Shown here in pieces: positions 11,773 to 19,909 of a DNA stretch of 64,000 nt. The notes under the pieces were generated by a model that worked only from the letters and a program-made list of their open reading frames with translations, made no database searches and had not been told where the DNA came from. How positions within the stretch are numbered: the stretch's first letter is position 1; each line of letters begins with the position of its first letter. A program made the translations under genes and the position numbers. The stretch comes from Saturnia japonica (Eukaryota; Arthropoda; Insecta; Lepidoptera; Saturniidae), in the NCBI GenBank assembly GCA_033032175.1, contig CM065311.1, positions 3,093,190 to 3,157,189 on the forward strand, given 5' to 3'.

Positions 11773-12682
11773 CACTGCTGCCAGCTCTGAGTGTTGGGCG
11801 CTAGATCAGTTCAAAAAAGCGCTAGATTCCGCTAAACAAGTGTGAATAAAAAAGCGCTAGATTACAATGGTATTTGAAAATTAGAAGTTAAATATGTATA
11901 ACGTATCTATGTTACTCATTACCATCTATACCAACCATATTTGATTGATTAAAAAATTAGTACTTGTAGGTATAGTTTTTTCATAATTTCAAGTAAGTAC
12001 GTATCGTTTGTGTTCTGAGCGAAAATGGGGTTTCCTATGTATAACGCAAGGCATGTTATTGGAATTAAAACATCAAGTATTTTAATAACTTTTCATTTAT
12101 TAAATTAAATTATCTAAACAAAAATGAGACAAAAAAATAAAAGGTCATCAACAGAATCGTCATCCTCTACGTCATCGATTGGAAATGTTCGGAGAGTTCC
12201 AGATCCAGATGGACCTAGCCATGGCTCTGTGATATCCACATATCGTTGGACTATACCTAATTTATATTTTTCGTTACTTCCAATTTGCCTTAATACGTCA
12301 TCAGTAAGATTATAATTGAAACATGTGTATTGTTTAGACGTCAAGATCATTATAACATGTAAAATCACATTAATCGTGACTACGTTGAGAGCATTACGTA
12401 ATTTATTTGGCACTATATCTATTGTACTAAATATTCTTTCAATATCTCCGTTATAATGTGGGAGTGCCATAACTTTTAAACTTATTCAGAAGTTTAAGAA
12501 TATTCACTAGAAATAACCTTCCGTTTTGAAATGGTAAAGTAAATAAGTACCTATGATATAATTTAACCACCATTTCGATAAAGCACTAGATTTTCCGCTA
12601 GGAGTCAACTGCTAATAATGGGAGTTGATTACCCAAAAATTCCGCTAGATCTAACGCCGAAAGCGCTAAAATGGCAGCACTG
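11773..12682 (-). mobile_element. hAT transposon deletion derivative, 910 bp
   Basis: Ends 'CACTGCTGCC' (left) and 'CAGTGCTGCC' (from the right), with repeated 'gcgctagat' subterminal motifs at both sides. It is flanked by an 8 bp direct repeat with one difference, ACGGCTAG at 11765-11772 and ACGGCTAA at 12683-12690. Inside, on the minus strand at 12114-12470, is the hAT C-terminal dimerisation motif 'LPHYNGDIERIFSTID' with 'NKLRNALNVVTINVIL', followed by an acidic tail. The N-terminal zinc finger and the catalytic core are missing. Confidence 0.85.
12114..12470 (-). pseudogene. hAT transposase C-terminal fragment
   Basis: A 118-codon open frame whose N-terminal third matches the hAT dimerisation region (pattern LPHxNxDxERIFSxxxxxxxKxRN). 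That region normally closes a transposase of about 600 residues. The C-terminal half is acidic (DDVEDDDSVDD) and not informative. There is no catalytic D or E region, so it cannot transpose DNA. It lies within the deleted hAT element and keeps that element's family assignment secure. Confidence 0.8.
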
Positions 12683-12794
12683 ACGGCTAACTTGACTGTC
12701 AAATTGGTTTTGGTGTTGAAATACAAAATAGAAAGTTTCGATTAATCAATATCGATTCATATTATGAGAGGCATAAAAAAAAAAAAAAACTGTA

Positions 12795-13128
12795 TGCTTT
12801 TGTATTACTTAAAGCAATGATGGCTCTGGTGGTAGCGTGCACGGCCACCGCGTCGATCAATGTGATTTCGAATCCATACAATGACTCCTGAGCTTTTGGT
12901 GAAGCAAAACCTCGTGATGAAACCATAGCGTGGAGGTATGGTTTTCCCAATGCTCGTCTGGCTAGCTACCTACTACCCTCAAATTGAAAATCTTTCGCTA
13001 AGCACCAATTGGTGTGTTCCGGCAGCTGCATTTGAGAGCCAGTCTTCACTAGGCTTAACGTGCTATCATCTTGAGCCAAATCGCCACTTAAGATCAGGTG
13101 ACATTCTGGCCACAACGGTAAGCTAATA
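12795..13128 (+). mobile_element. tRNA-derived SINE with LINE-type tail
   Basis: Near the start, 'ggctctggtggtagcgtgc' resembles an RNA polymerase III A box. 'tttcgaatcc', about 50 bp on, resembles a B box. The 3' end carries 'tcgccacttaagatcaggtg', a tail seen on lepidopteran SINEs and LINEs as I know them, followed by an A-rich run. A 62-codon open frame on each strand is incidental. Confidence 0.6.
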
Positions 13129-13559
13129 ACGACAAAAAAAAATCGAAAGTAAAACGATATCCGTAATAAAAGTAAACCGTGATGAGATAAATCGATAAAA
13201 TGGCACCGAAAACATACAGGTACCTATATGATCGTTAGTGATCTTTTTTTCTACGTAAACTATTCCCAACTTTTTAAGATAAACGAACATTATTTGACAT
13301 ATTAAATTACAAGTTTTTTTTTTTCAGTTCAAGTAAATTTTTGTTAATTGTGGGCCAAAAATGGGCAATCCCCTTTATGGCGTGTGTTGGTACTTTCAGC
13401 GTCACGTTTTCCGATGACCGTAGATAACGTGTATACGGTATCGTGAAGTAACTTAAGACTCTTTAAAAGATAAAAAAGAGGCAAAGGATTAAACAATATA
13501 ATTATGTAGTATATATTAGTTCTATGGGTTATACAGAATACTGTAAAACAAAAATAAAG
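13129..13559. other. No gene recognised
   Basis: AT-rich spacer between the SINE and the jockey-like LINE. Nothing supported on either strand. Confidence 0.3.
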
Positions 13560-14425
13560 CATGAGCATTCCGACAAAGTCTTACTGGAAGCGATTTGAGT
13601 TTGGCGGGAATTCTGAGACAGGTCTTATTTGCATAATCCAAATATAAACCGAATACAATAATTATGAAGTCGCTCATGTTTGTCAAGTTGTGCTTCAGTA
13701 ATATCTAAATAACTAGCTTCAGCATAGTTAAGGATTAATAGTAAAAGGGATTGTGCAAGTGCAGTTTTAGTGGCTGTAGGGAGCTGCAAACATTTTCCTA
13801 CCTATTTCTTGAAGCTGAGGACCTCAAGACAAATTTTTATCGGCGTATGCCCGATTTTTTTACTTTTTCACTAATAGGACTATGCAGGGATTTGTGTTCT
13901 ATCAATTTTTATCGTTAACTTTTAGCTCCCGATAATGGGTTTTGGAGGGATTCACCCTAAGGCTATATATGCTTTACTCCACATACTAATGCATTAAAAA
14001 TAATCGCTATTGATATTATTTATAGCTGTGAATATATTTCAAAATTGTTAGCGTAAAGATACTACGAAAGTAAATTATTAGATATATAATTTATAAAGAT
14101 TTCGAATAGTAAGGGTGATAATACACCACCCTGCGGTACACGTTATTTTTAAAAGCATTGCTGATATCAATTAAAAGAAGAACAGTTAAATTATCATGCT
14201 CCATGCCTGATCGAATATCGTCAGTTATGTGTGTCATTACTGTGACGGTACTGCGACCAGGATGAAAACCGGATTGAAATGGATTCAGAAAATTATTTTT
14301 ACGAAGGAAGGAGTTTCAATTTAATGTGTACAAGACGTTCTAGAAATTTAGAAAGAGACTGTAGTACAGATATAGGACGGTATTCGGAAAACAAAGTAGG
14401 ATTGTTTTTTAGGAAGGGGTATAGT
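13560..14425 (-). pseudogene. Jockey-like LINE reverse transcriptase relic, 3' part
   Basis: Read on the minus strand in shifting frames. It shows 'YRPISVLQSLSKFLERLVH'-like sequence, 'NPFQSGFHPGRSTVT' and 'LIDISNAFKN', then directly 'VPQGGVLSPLLF', so the block between is deleted. Next come a YADD-like 'LYANNF' (the aspartates are lost), 'WSKAY', and near 13620-13800 'LPTATKTALAQSLLL' with 'NYCIRFIFGL'. This is the order of a jockey-superfamily RT. The altered catalytic aspartates, deletion and frameshifts make it inactive. It is cut at 14425 by a hAT-like insertion and resumes at 15838. Confidence 0.75.
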
Positions 14426-14802
14426 CAGGGCCATCTTAAGCATATTCGGCGCCGGGGTGCAAAAAAGTTAATTATTATATATTTATATAAATATTACATT
14501 TAATTATTTCCATAAAATATAAACCAACAGATAAATGATTGTACATAAAAAATTGGGCTTCTTGAGTTGGAAATTTTTTTAATTGCCATTTTAACATCTA
14601 TTTGTGATTACTGTATCTACTTATTGGTCAAGTTTGTCAATCTATTTTGTATTGGGTCATGGTCAGGGCTGCCATCCGTCAGGTTTTTCCGAATTTGTCC
14701 TAGTTTGAAGTGTCCGGGGAAAATAGGATTAATTGAATAGCGAATAAAAAATGTTTATTTTATAATTATTTGATTACGTTATGATTTTAATTTTATGTAT
14801 CA

Positions 14803-15660
14803 CTACCTGCGCCCGCGGCTCCGCTCGCGTTGGCCACAGAATGCCGTCGGTATAATGGTGAACCCGTTTCCACCCACGGCGGCCGCCCGTTGGTTTTTTA
14901 AACGTAAAAATGTTTGTTATTTAATTTAAGCAGAACCCTAAGTTTTTTCGTAAAATATAAGTGGTTTAAGTTACTCATTATATCATCAGCTATCTGCCAG
15001 TGAAAATCTCGTCAAAATCAATCTAACCGTTACGGAGATTAACTGGAACAAACGGACAGACAGATAGACAAAAAAATTATAAATTGATGTTTTGTTATAG
15101 TTTCCGTATGGGGTAGCAGAAGGGCGTGTAAATAGCCCTCCTACGGCGGGAGCATATAATGGGGGATAGAAAGGCGTGTAAATAGCCTTCCTAAGCGGTA
15201 AACTAAAGAGACACTAACTAGACTAGAAATAAATACACATAGGCGAGCGGGCGGGCGAATGAACACATGAAAGTAGCAATAAAATGGCAATAAGTTAAAA
15301 GAACGTGCACTTACCTGTAGACCTTGCTAGTGACTGCGGTGCGGGCGTTGGCGATGATAGTGCGTGGGCGGTGAGGGTGTGACGTACATCACGTAGCTTC
15401 TACGTAATACATAATGTGTCGCCATCTAGGCAGCTAGCGGTAAAGCGTTATCGACCGCGAGTTATAAGGACGCTTTGGAAAACTCGCGGTAATTAGTAAC
15501 TAACAAGCTCCCCAGGTGGCGCAATCCCAATAACTCACTACGCATATTATTACTACTGCCGCGCGCAACCACCGTATAAACTTTCATATGCATTAATTAG
15601 TAAAAAGCTGTTATTTTGACATTACAAACGGACACTCCAATTTTATTAATTATATAGATT
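14803..15660 (+). repeat. GCCCGCGG-family repeat, copy 2, interrupted
   Basis: 'cgcccgcggctccgctcgcg' through 'gaacaaacggacagaca' and 'gttttgttatag', then a break at 15109-15571. It resumes with 'ctttcatatgcattaattag', 'gacattacaaacggacactc' and the AT tail. Same order of blocks as copy 1 at 1727. Confidence 0.7.
15109..15571. mobile_element. 463 bp solo LTR nested in a repeat
   Basis: Starts 'TGGGGTAGCAGAAGG' and ends 'GCGCGCAACCA' (TG...CA). It is flanked by the perfect 5 bp direct repeat CCGTA (15104-15108 and 15572-15576). Outside the duplication, the sequence continues as the GCCCGCGG repeat. It carries a near-duplicate 'ggcgtgtaaatagcc' at about 15124 and 15172 and a polyadenylation-like 'aataaa' near 15227. 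The family is not identified. Confidence 0.65.
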
Positions 15661-15837
15661 GCTGTTGGTGGCTATATTTTTATTAACTAGTTGTGCATGT
15701 GGCTCTGTTTGCATGTATTGCAGAGTTAGTCTGATTAGTAGGTACTTATCAAGATTTATGACGGTCGGCTTACGCCCCCCAGGACTCTGCGCCCGGGTGC
15801 CTCGCACCCCTCGCACCCCCTGGTAAAATCGGCCCTT

Positions 15838-15875
15838 AATGATTTGAGCATCTTTCCAGTCTGATGATTATTACT
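15838..15875 (-). pseudogene. Jockey-like LINE, part upstream of the insertion
   Basis: Minus strand encodes 'WKDAQII', the motif that precedes the conserved 'IPxxK...YRPISxL' of jockey-type reverse transcriptases. It continues the relic at 13560-14425 across the inserted element. Confidence 0.55.
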
Positions 15876-15984
15876 GATTATTATTTATATTAAAATTGAA
15901 AAATTTACTAAATTAAGATAAAAAGAAAAAAATTGCAGGAAATGATCATTTGTGTGCTTAACATTTAAAAAAAATATAAATGCT

Positions 15985-16600
15985 TAGGAAAGGCTATAGC
16001 GTGTGCTATAACCAGTACTTAATATTACCCCTTCTAGCTCTTCGAACTGTTTCCAGTCTCCTTGACATAGTAATCAAGTTATGAATAAAATCTTGAGGGA
16101 TTGCGCTCCATTCTTCCCTTTTTAGATTTATCAAATTGGCAAGGGCAGGATTTTTTTCCTTATTTGTCTTTCAATCTCACCCCATATACCATGCTCTATG
16201 GTGTTTAAGTCGGAAGAGCACGCTGGCCAACCCTTAGCACTGATTTCAAGGTCTAGAAGATCATGCATAAAACAAATTCTACTTCTATGAAAGGGGTATA
16301 TGGCACTTAAAATTTTTCCAGAATTTCAGTTAATGTCGTACCGCTGTTAGTAACACATTCTTAATACCGTGGAATTCCGTACGTGCCGCCATACAAATAA
16401 CTACCATAACTGACCTATACGCCTTTTTTCCAGGCGTTTCCACACTTTTATCCATCCATCACTTTGCTTCAGGCAAAATATGGACTCATCTGTGAATAGA
16501 ACCTTACTCCGAGCTTCGTCATTGCAAGTTTTGCTTGGCATGTGTGAAATTTTTTCGACCGATTTCAGTCTTACAGTTGTTGTGCTTACCTACGTAATAA
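15985..16600 (-). pseudogene. Tc1-like transposase relic, C-terminal half
   Basis: Minus strand, with frame changes. It shows 'VLFTDESIFCL' (first catalytic aspartate) with 'DGWIKVWKR', then 'GWPACSSDLNTIEHGIWGEI' (region of the third catalytic acidic residue). Next come 'REEWSAIPQDFIHNLITMS' and 'RRLETVRRARRGNIKY'. That order and wording is the C-terminal half of a Tc1-family DDE transposase. Several stops and frameshifts disrupt it and the N-terminal paired-type DNA-binding domain was not found. Inverted terminal repeats were not located. Confidence 0.75.
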
Positions 16601-16751
16601 CTCCAACTTCTTGCTCACCCTACAAAACTCATTGCCCACCCTAGAAAAATCATCAGCATTGAAGGAATACACTGTTTATATTCTTTACAACTTGAGAAAG
16701 TGGCTTATAGCGGCTGATCAGTTAGCTAAGCTACGCCAATGGGTTCTACTA

Positions 16752-17655
16752 CAGGGTGGGCCAGAAAGATTTGCGAATTTTAAAAATAACAGAAAAAAGT
16801 AAATACAATACACATACACATTTTTATTTCAATTAAAATAGACATCTGGGAAATTTATTTCTTAAAAATGACATCATTCAGGTTTGCACCATCCCACTGC
16901 AAACATTCCTCGAATCTGAACCTCAAATTGTTGAAACTCTGAAAGCGTTTGTAGCGACATCTACATAGCGACACACAGCGAACATCTATCGAGCCACATA
17001 CGACGCATCCTACATCGCACTATAGAAATTAACTCTTCGATTGAGTGTATATACAAGAACCCGACTACAACCGTTGGGCAGCTGCCCGCCAGACATAACA
17101 CCCGTCTGGCCGGAGGATCCTCCCTTTGCAATAGTTCTTCTACACGTTCTAACATTGTTTCAACAAAAGCTCGTCGTAAAATTGGATCATTTGGCAGTAA
17201 TTCCTGCAAAAGTTGAATTTTATACGGGTGCAAATTCAAATCTTTCAACAAAATGCGACCCAAAGATGTTCTGGATTACATTGAACTGAAGCTCTAACTT
17301 GTTCAATTATGTGTTCCGTTCTTGTTGATCTTGGGCGTCCCGCAAGCTTCTGTTTGAGATTCGAACCAGTACTTTCGAACTTTCTGACCCACCATCGAAT
17401 CACACTTTCCTTCGGACACTGATTTACGTCCTGTAATCCAAACTCACGCCGAAATAAACGTCGAACAATAGCGCACGAATCGCCATTTTTATAATAATGT
17501 TTAACGCAGAATGCACGCTACTCTCCGGTAAAGCGATCCATCGCGACTAAATTTCCGAGAACCGAGCTTCTCATCCCCACCACTCGCGCAGCCCCCGCAC
17601 ATAAGGTTCAAACGCAAAAGTGTTTTTAAAATCGTACGCCTTTCTGGCCCACCTC
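16752..17655 (-). mobile_element. IS630/mariner-like transposon, deletion derivative
   Basis: TA on both sides (16750-16751 and 17656-17657). Imperfect inverted ends: left 'cagggtgggccagaaag' and, from the right, 'gaggtgggccagaaagg', both leading into 'tttaaaaa'. The minus strand encodes an N-terminal domain starting at about 17540: 'MDRFTGE', 'AFCVKHYYKNGDSCAIVRRL', 'FRREFGLQDVNQCPKESVIR' and 'KLAGRPRSTRTEHI', then 'LGRILLKDLNLHPYKIQLLQ' after a frame change. After a 275-family insertion it resumes with the C-terminal 'FNNLRFRFEECLQWDGANL' and a stop. The DDE core between is missing. Confidence 0.75.
16950..17127 (+). mobile_element. 275 bp element family, shortened copy 2
   Basis: Begins 'tgtagcgacatctacatagc' and shares with copy 1 the blocks 'catctatcgagccacata', 'gtgtatatacaagaacccga' and 'gtctggccggaggatcctcc'. 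It lacks about 45 bp near the 5' end and everything after 'ctcccttt'. It sits exactly where the transposase core is missing from the surrounding element. No target duplication was seen. Confidence 0.6.
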
Positions 17656-17721
17656 TATAAAAAAAGATGATCATTGTTCAAAGCTTATTCATAAATATAA
17701 ACGGATTTCAAGATAGTAGGT

Positions 17722-18028
17722 AGTTATGCAGTCTGTACCCTCTCTTATTACGTCTTGTTAATTGGTACATACGTTAGAAATGCTGATGTTACGTTTTTAA
17801 CCCATATTATGTCTGCAAACTACTGATAGACACCTGGTGTTTTGACTGAATGTATTGCGACATATTTCTCATTATTTCATAGTAAACAGCCCCACTTTGT
17901 GTTTATAGAATAAGAGTTTATAAAAGAGACATTTGTAACAAATAAAAGCATTCTTAATAAAGCTTCTTGAGAATCAGTCTTGTCTTAGACTTTTTAAAAA
18001 CCCTCGGCAGTGCTCCCGAAATTTAACT
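17722..18028 (+). repeat. Errantivirus 5' LTR, 307 bp
   Basis: AGTTATGCAG...AAATTTAACT. Promoter-like 'gtttataaaagaga' at about 17916-17929. Polyadenylation-type AATAAA at 17941-17946 and 17956-17961. I could find no difference from the 3' LTR. Confidence 0.93.
17917..17926 (+). promoter_or_regulatory. TATA-like box in the LTR
   Basis: 'tttataaaag' lies 15 bp before the first AATAAA. It is a plausible core promoter for the genomic RNA. The equivalent in the 3' LTR is at 25444-25453. Confidence 0.5.
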
Positions 18029-18047
18029 GGCGCAGCCGGTAGGATAC
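18028..18047 (+). other. Primer binding site, tRNA-Ser type
   Basis: 'TGGCGCAGCCGGTAGGAT' begins at the last base of the 5' LTR. It is complementary to a tRNA 3' end of the form ...CCGGCTGCGCCA. Use of a serine tRNA is known for the 17.6/297 group of errantiviruses. Confidence 0.7.
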
Positions 18048-18292
18048 TCAATCAACAATAAAAGTCTGTGTTCGAGTCTTACAAATCGGTCTCATGTGCA
18101 GATTTTGAGTATCTACGAACCAATAAATAAGTTAACGTCGGGTTCCACATCTATTTCCGAGAGATCCTGTCCTAAAAGCGAAAGCAGCTATACGGCAAGA
18201 CATGGGAACGAGCAGACTGTAAGTGACCATTTTTACAATCCTTGTCTCGTCCTTGTTATTTTCTGTGGTTGTATTTTTCGTTGGACATTGTT

Positions 18293-18408
18293 ATAATTTT
18301 CAAACAAAAATCGTTGAAAATTATTTAACAAATTTTTATAATTTTCAAACAAACATCGTTGAAAATTATTTTTCATAATTTTCGAATAAAAATCGTCGAA
18401 AGTTATTT
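18293..18408 (+). repeat. Three palindromic repeats in the errantivirus leader
   Basis: Three 34 bp units start at about 18293, 18338 and 18375. Each pairs 'ataattttc(a/g)aa' with '(t)tgaaaattattt' around 'caaaaatcg'. They lie between the primer site and gag, where the gypsy element of Drosophila carries its Su(Hw) insulator array. The motif differs from the Su(Hw) site, so any insulator role is inference. Confidence 0.7.
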
Positions 18409-18439
18409 GACTTCATAGATTATAAGATATTGAGAAATA

Positions 18440-18612
18440 TTAATAATAAATATTAATTTTGAGAATTTTAATTTGATAATTTTAATTTCGATAATTTTAA
18501 TTTTGAGAATTTTGATTTTGATAATTTTGTTATAAGATTTATTTTGTGAATTTTATTTTGAAAATATTATTTTGTGAATTTTAATTTTGTGAATTTTACT
18601 TTGTGTGTGTTT
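18440..18612 (+). repeat. AT-rich 'ttttaattttga' tandem array in the leader
   Basis: About ten diverged units of 'tgataattttaattt' / 'tgtgaattttatttt', ending just before gag. Strong strand asymmetry: T and A with almost no C. Confidence 0.65.
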
Positions 18613-18634
18613 AATTAAATAAATACAATTCAAA

Positions 18635-19909
18635 ATGCAACGCAACAATGAATCAACAATTCAATTAGTATCAAAAGAACTTTTAAGTTTAATTCCCAAG
18701 TACGATGGTGATCAAAATACTTTAAATTTATTTATTAAAAAAAGTGAATATATAATCAGAAATTTTAGCGGATCAAACAATGTTGTTCAAACTACATATG
18801 TGTTTCATGCTATAACTAGTAGATTATGTGGTAAAGCCGCTGCTCTACTAAGTGAAAGAGAAGACATAACAACTTGGGAACAATTAAGAGCTGTTTTGAT
18901 TCAACATTTTGGTGATCCTAGATCGGAAGAGTGTGTGGCAATTGAGTTGGAAAATTTAAAAATTAAAGTTGGTGAAACATATACGCAATTTTGTAACAGG
19001 ATACAACAAACACGCTGCACCCTCTTCTCCAAGGTCAATTTATTAACTGATGAAGGCCTCAAAGCCGCTAAAATGATTATCTATAATAATATGTGCTTGA
19101 ATGTATTTTTATATAATTTACCAGAGGATTTAATTCGAATTGTGCGACTTAAAGGTTGTACCGTTTTAGAAAACGCACTAAGTGTTGTCATGGAGGAGGT
19201 CAATTTTCAATATCAGTACAATTCTAAAAATAAAAATAAATCTAATATTAAACCAGTTCAACAATTTTTCACGCCTACTTTAACAAATAATTTTAATAAT
19301 AATTTCAAACCTCAACCTGCATTTGTGCCAAATACATTTAATTCCGGACAACAAAATTTTAAATTCGGAATTCCATACCAAACACAAAATAATTTTAAAC
19401 CGTATAATAATAATTTTAAATTCGGTATTCCAAATCAAAATGTACAATTCAGACCTAACCTAAACCAACAAGGATATAAACCAAATTTTGGAAATAATAA
19501 TTTTAAATTCGGTATTCCTAATCAACAAGGGTTCAAACCACAATTTAACAATACACAAAACCGACCTAATTTCAACATGCCAAATCAACAATTTAAATTT
19601 GGTATACCACCACAAAATCAACCTCAACGTAATCCACCTCAATTTCAGGCAAGCGATGTGTCAATGCGCACAGCTCGTCCTATTAGACAAAATATGATAG
19701 AGTCTTTAGAAATGAACGACCCTGAAATTGAATACCAAGACTATCAACCTGATTATACAGAATATGAAAATCATTATTTCATTGACGATAATCAACAAAC
19801 TGCTTATGACGATTATCATGAAAACATAGAACCTGTTGAAACTGAAGAAGCTGAAAATGAATGCGTAAATTTTCCTATAAAAGCCTCCAAGAGCGATCCC
19901 CAGAAATAG
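18635..19909 (+). CDS. gag: Errantivirus Gag
   Basis: A 424-residue structural polyprotein that would assemble the intracellular particle. The N-terminal two thirds (about residues 1-195) has the character of the gypsy-type Gag capsid region, including 'LFIKKSEYIIRNF', 'WEQLRAVLIQHFGDPRSEE' and 'GETYTQFCNRIQQ'. There is no CCHC zinc knuckle, as usual for errantiviruses. Instead, residues about 205-340 are rich in N, Q, F and P, with four 'FKFGIP' repeats, then an acidic, tyrosine-rich tail. The start is the first ATG of the frame, in context 'caaaATGc'. The frame ends 49 nt into pol and holds the slippery heptamer at 19867. No disruption seen. Confidence 0.9.
   Translation: MQRNNESTIQLVSKELLSLIPKYDGDQNTLNLFIKKSEYIIRNFSGSNNVVQTTYVFHAITSRLCGKAAALLSEREDITTWEQLRAVLIQHFGDPRSEECVAIELENLKIKVGETYTQFCNRIQQTRCTLFSKVNLLTDEGLKAAKMIIYNNMCLNVFLYNLPEDLIRIVRLKGCTVLENALSVVMEEVNFQYQYNSKNKNKSNIKPVQQFFTPTLTNNFNNNFKPQPAFVPNTFNSGQQNFKFGIPYQTQNNFKPYNNNFKFGIPNQNVQFRPNLNQQGYKPNFGNNNFKFGIPNQQGFKPQFNNTQNRPNFNMPNQQFKFGIPPQNQPQRNPPQFQASDVSMRTARPIRQNMIESLEMNDPEIEYQDYQPDYTEYENHYFIDDNQQTAYDDYHENIEPVETEEAENECVNFPIKASKSDPQK

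Larger units (their letters stand above)
14426..15837. mobile_element. hAT-like 'cagggcc' element, interrupted copy 1
   Basis: Left end 'cagggccatcttaagcatat' then 'cggcgccggggtgcaaaaa'. Right end 'ggactctgcgcccgggtgcc' then 'cgcaccccctggtaaaatcg' and 'gccctt'. A second copy with the same ends lies at 45794-49492. The interior is broken by a second dispersed repeat (14803-15660), which itself contains a solo LTR. Removing the element brings 'WKDAQII' (15838-15875, minus) up against the jockey sequence left of 14426, so it inserted into that LINE. No clear target duplication was found for this copy. Confidence 0.6.

Noticed and set aside
14418..15845. An 8 bp target duplication around the first 'cagggcc' element
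   Set aside because: The flanks read ggtatagt and aatgattt, which do not match; insertion is argued from LINE continuity instead.
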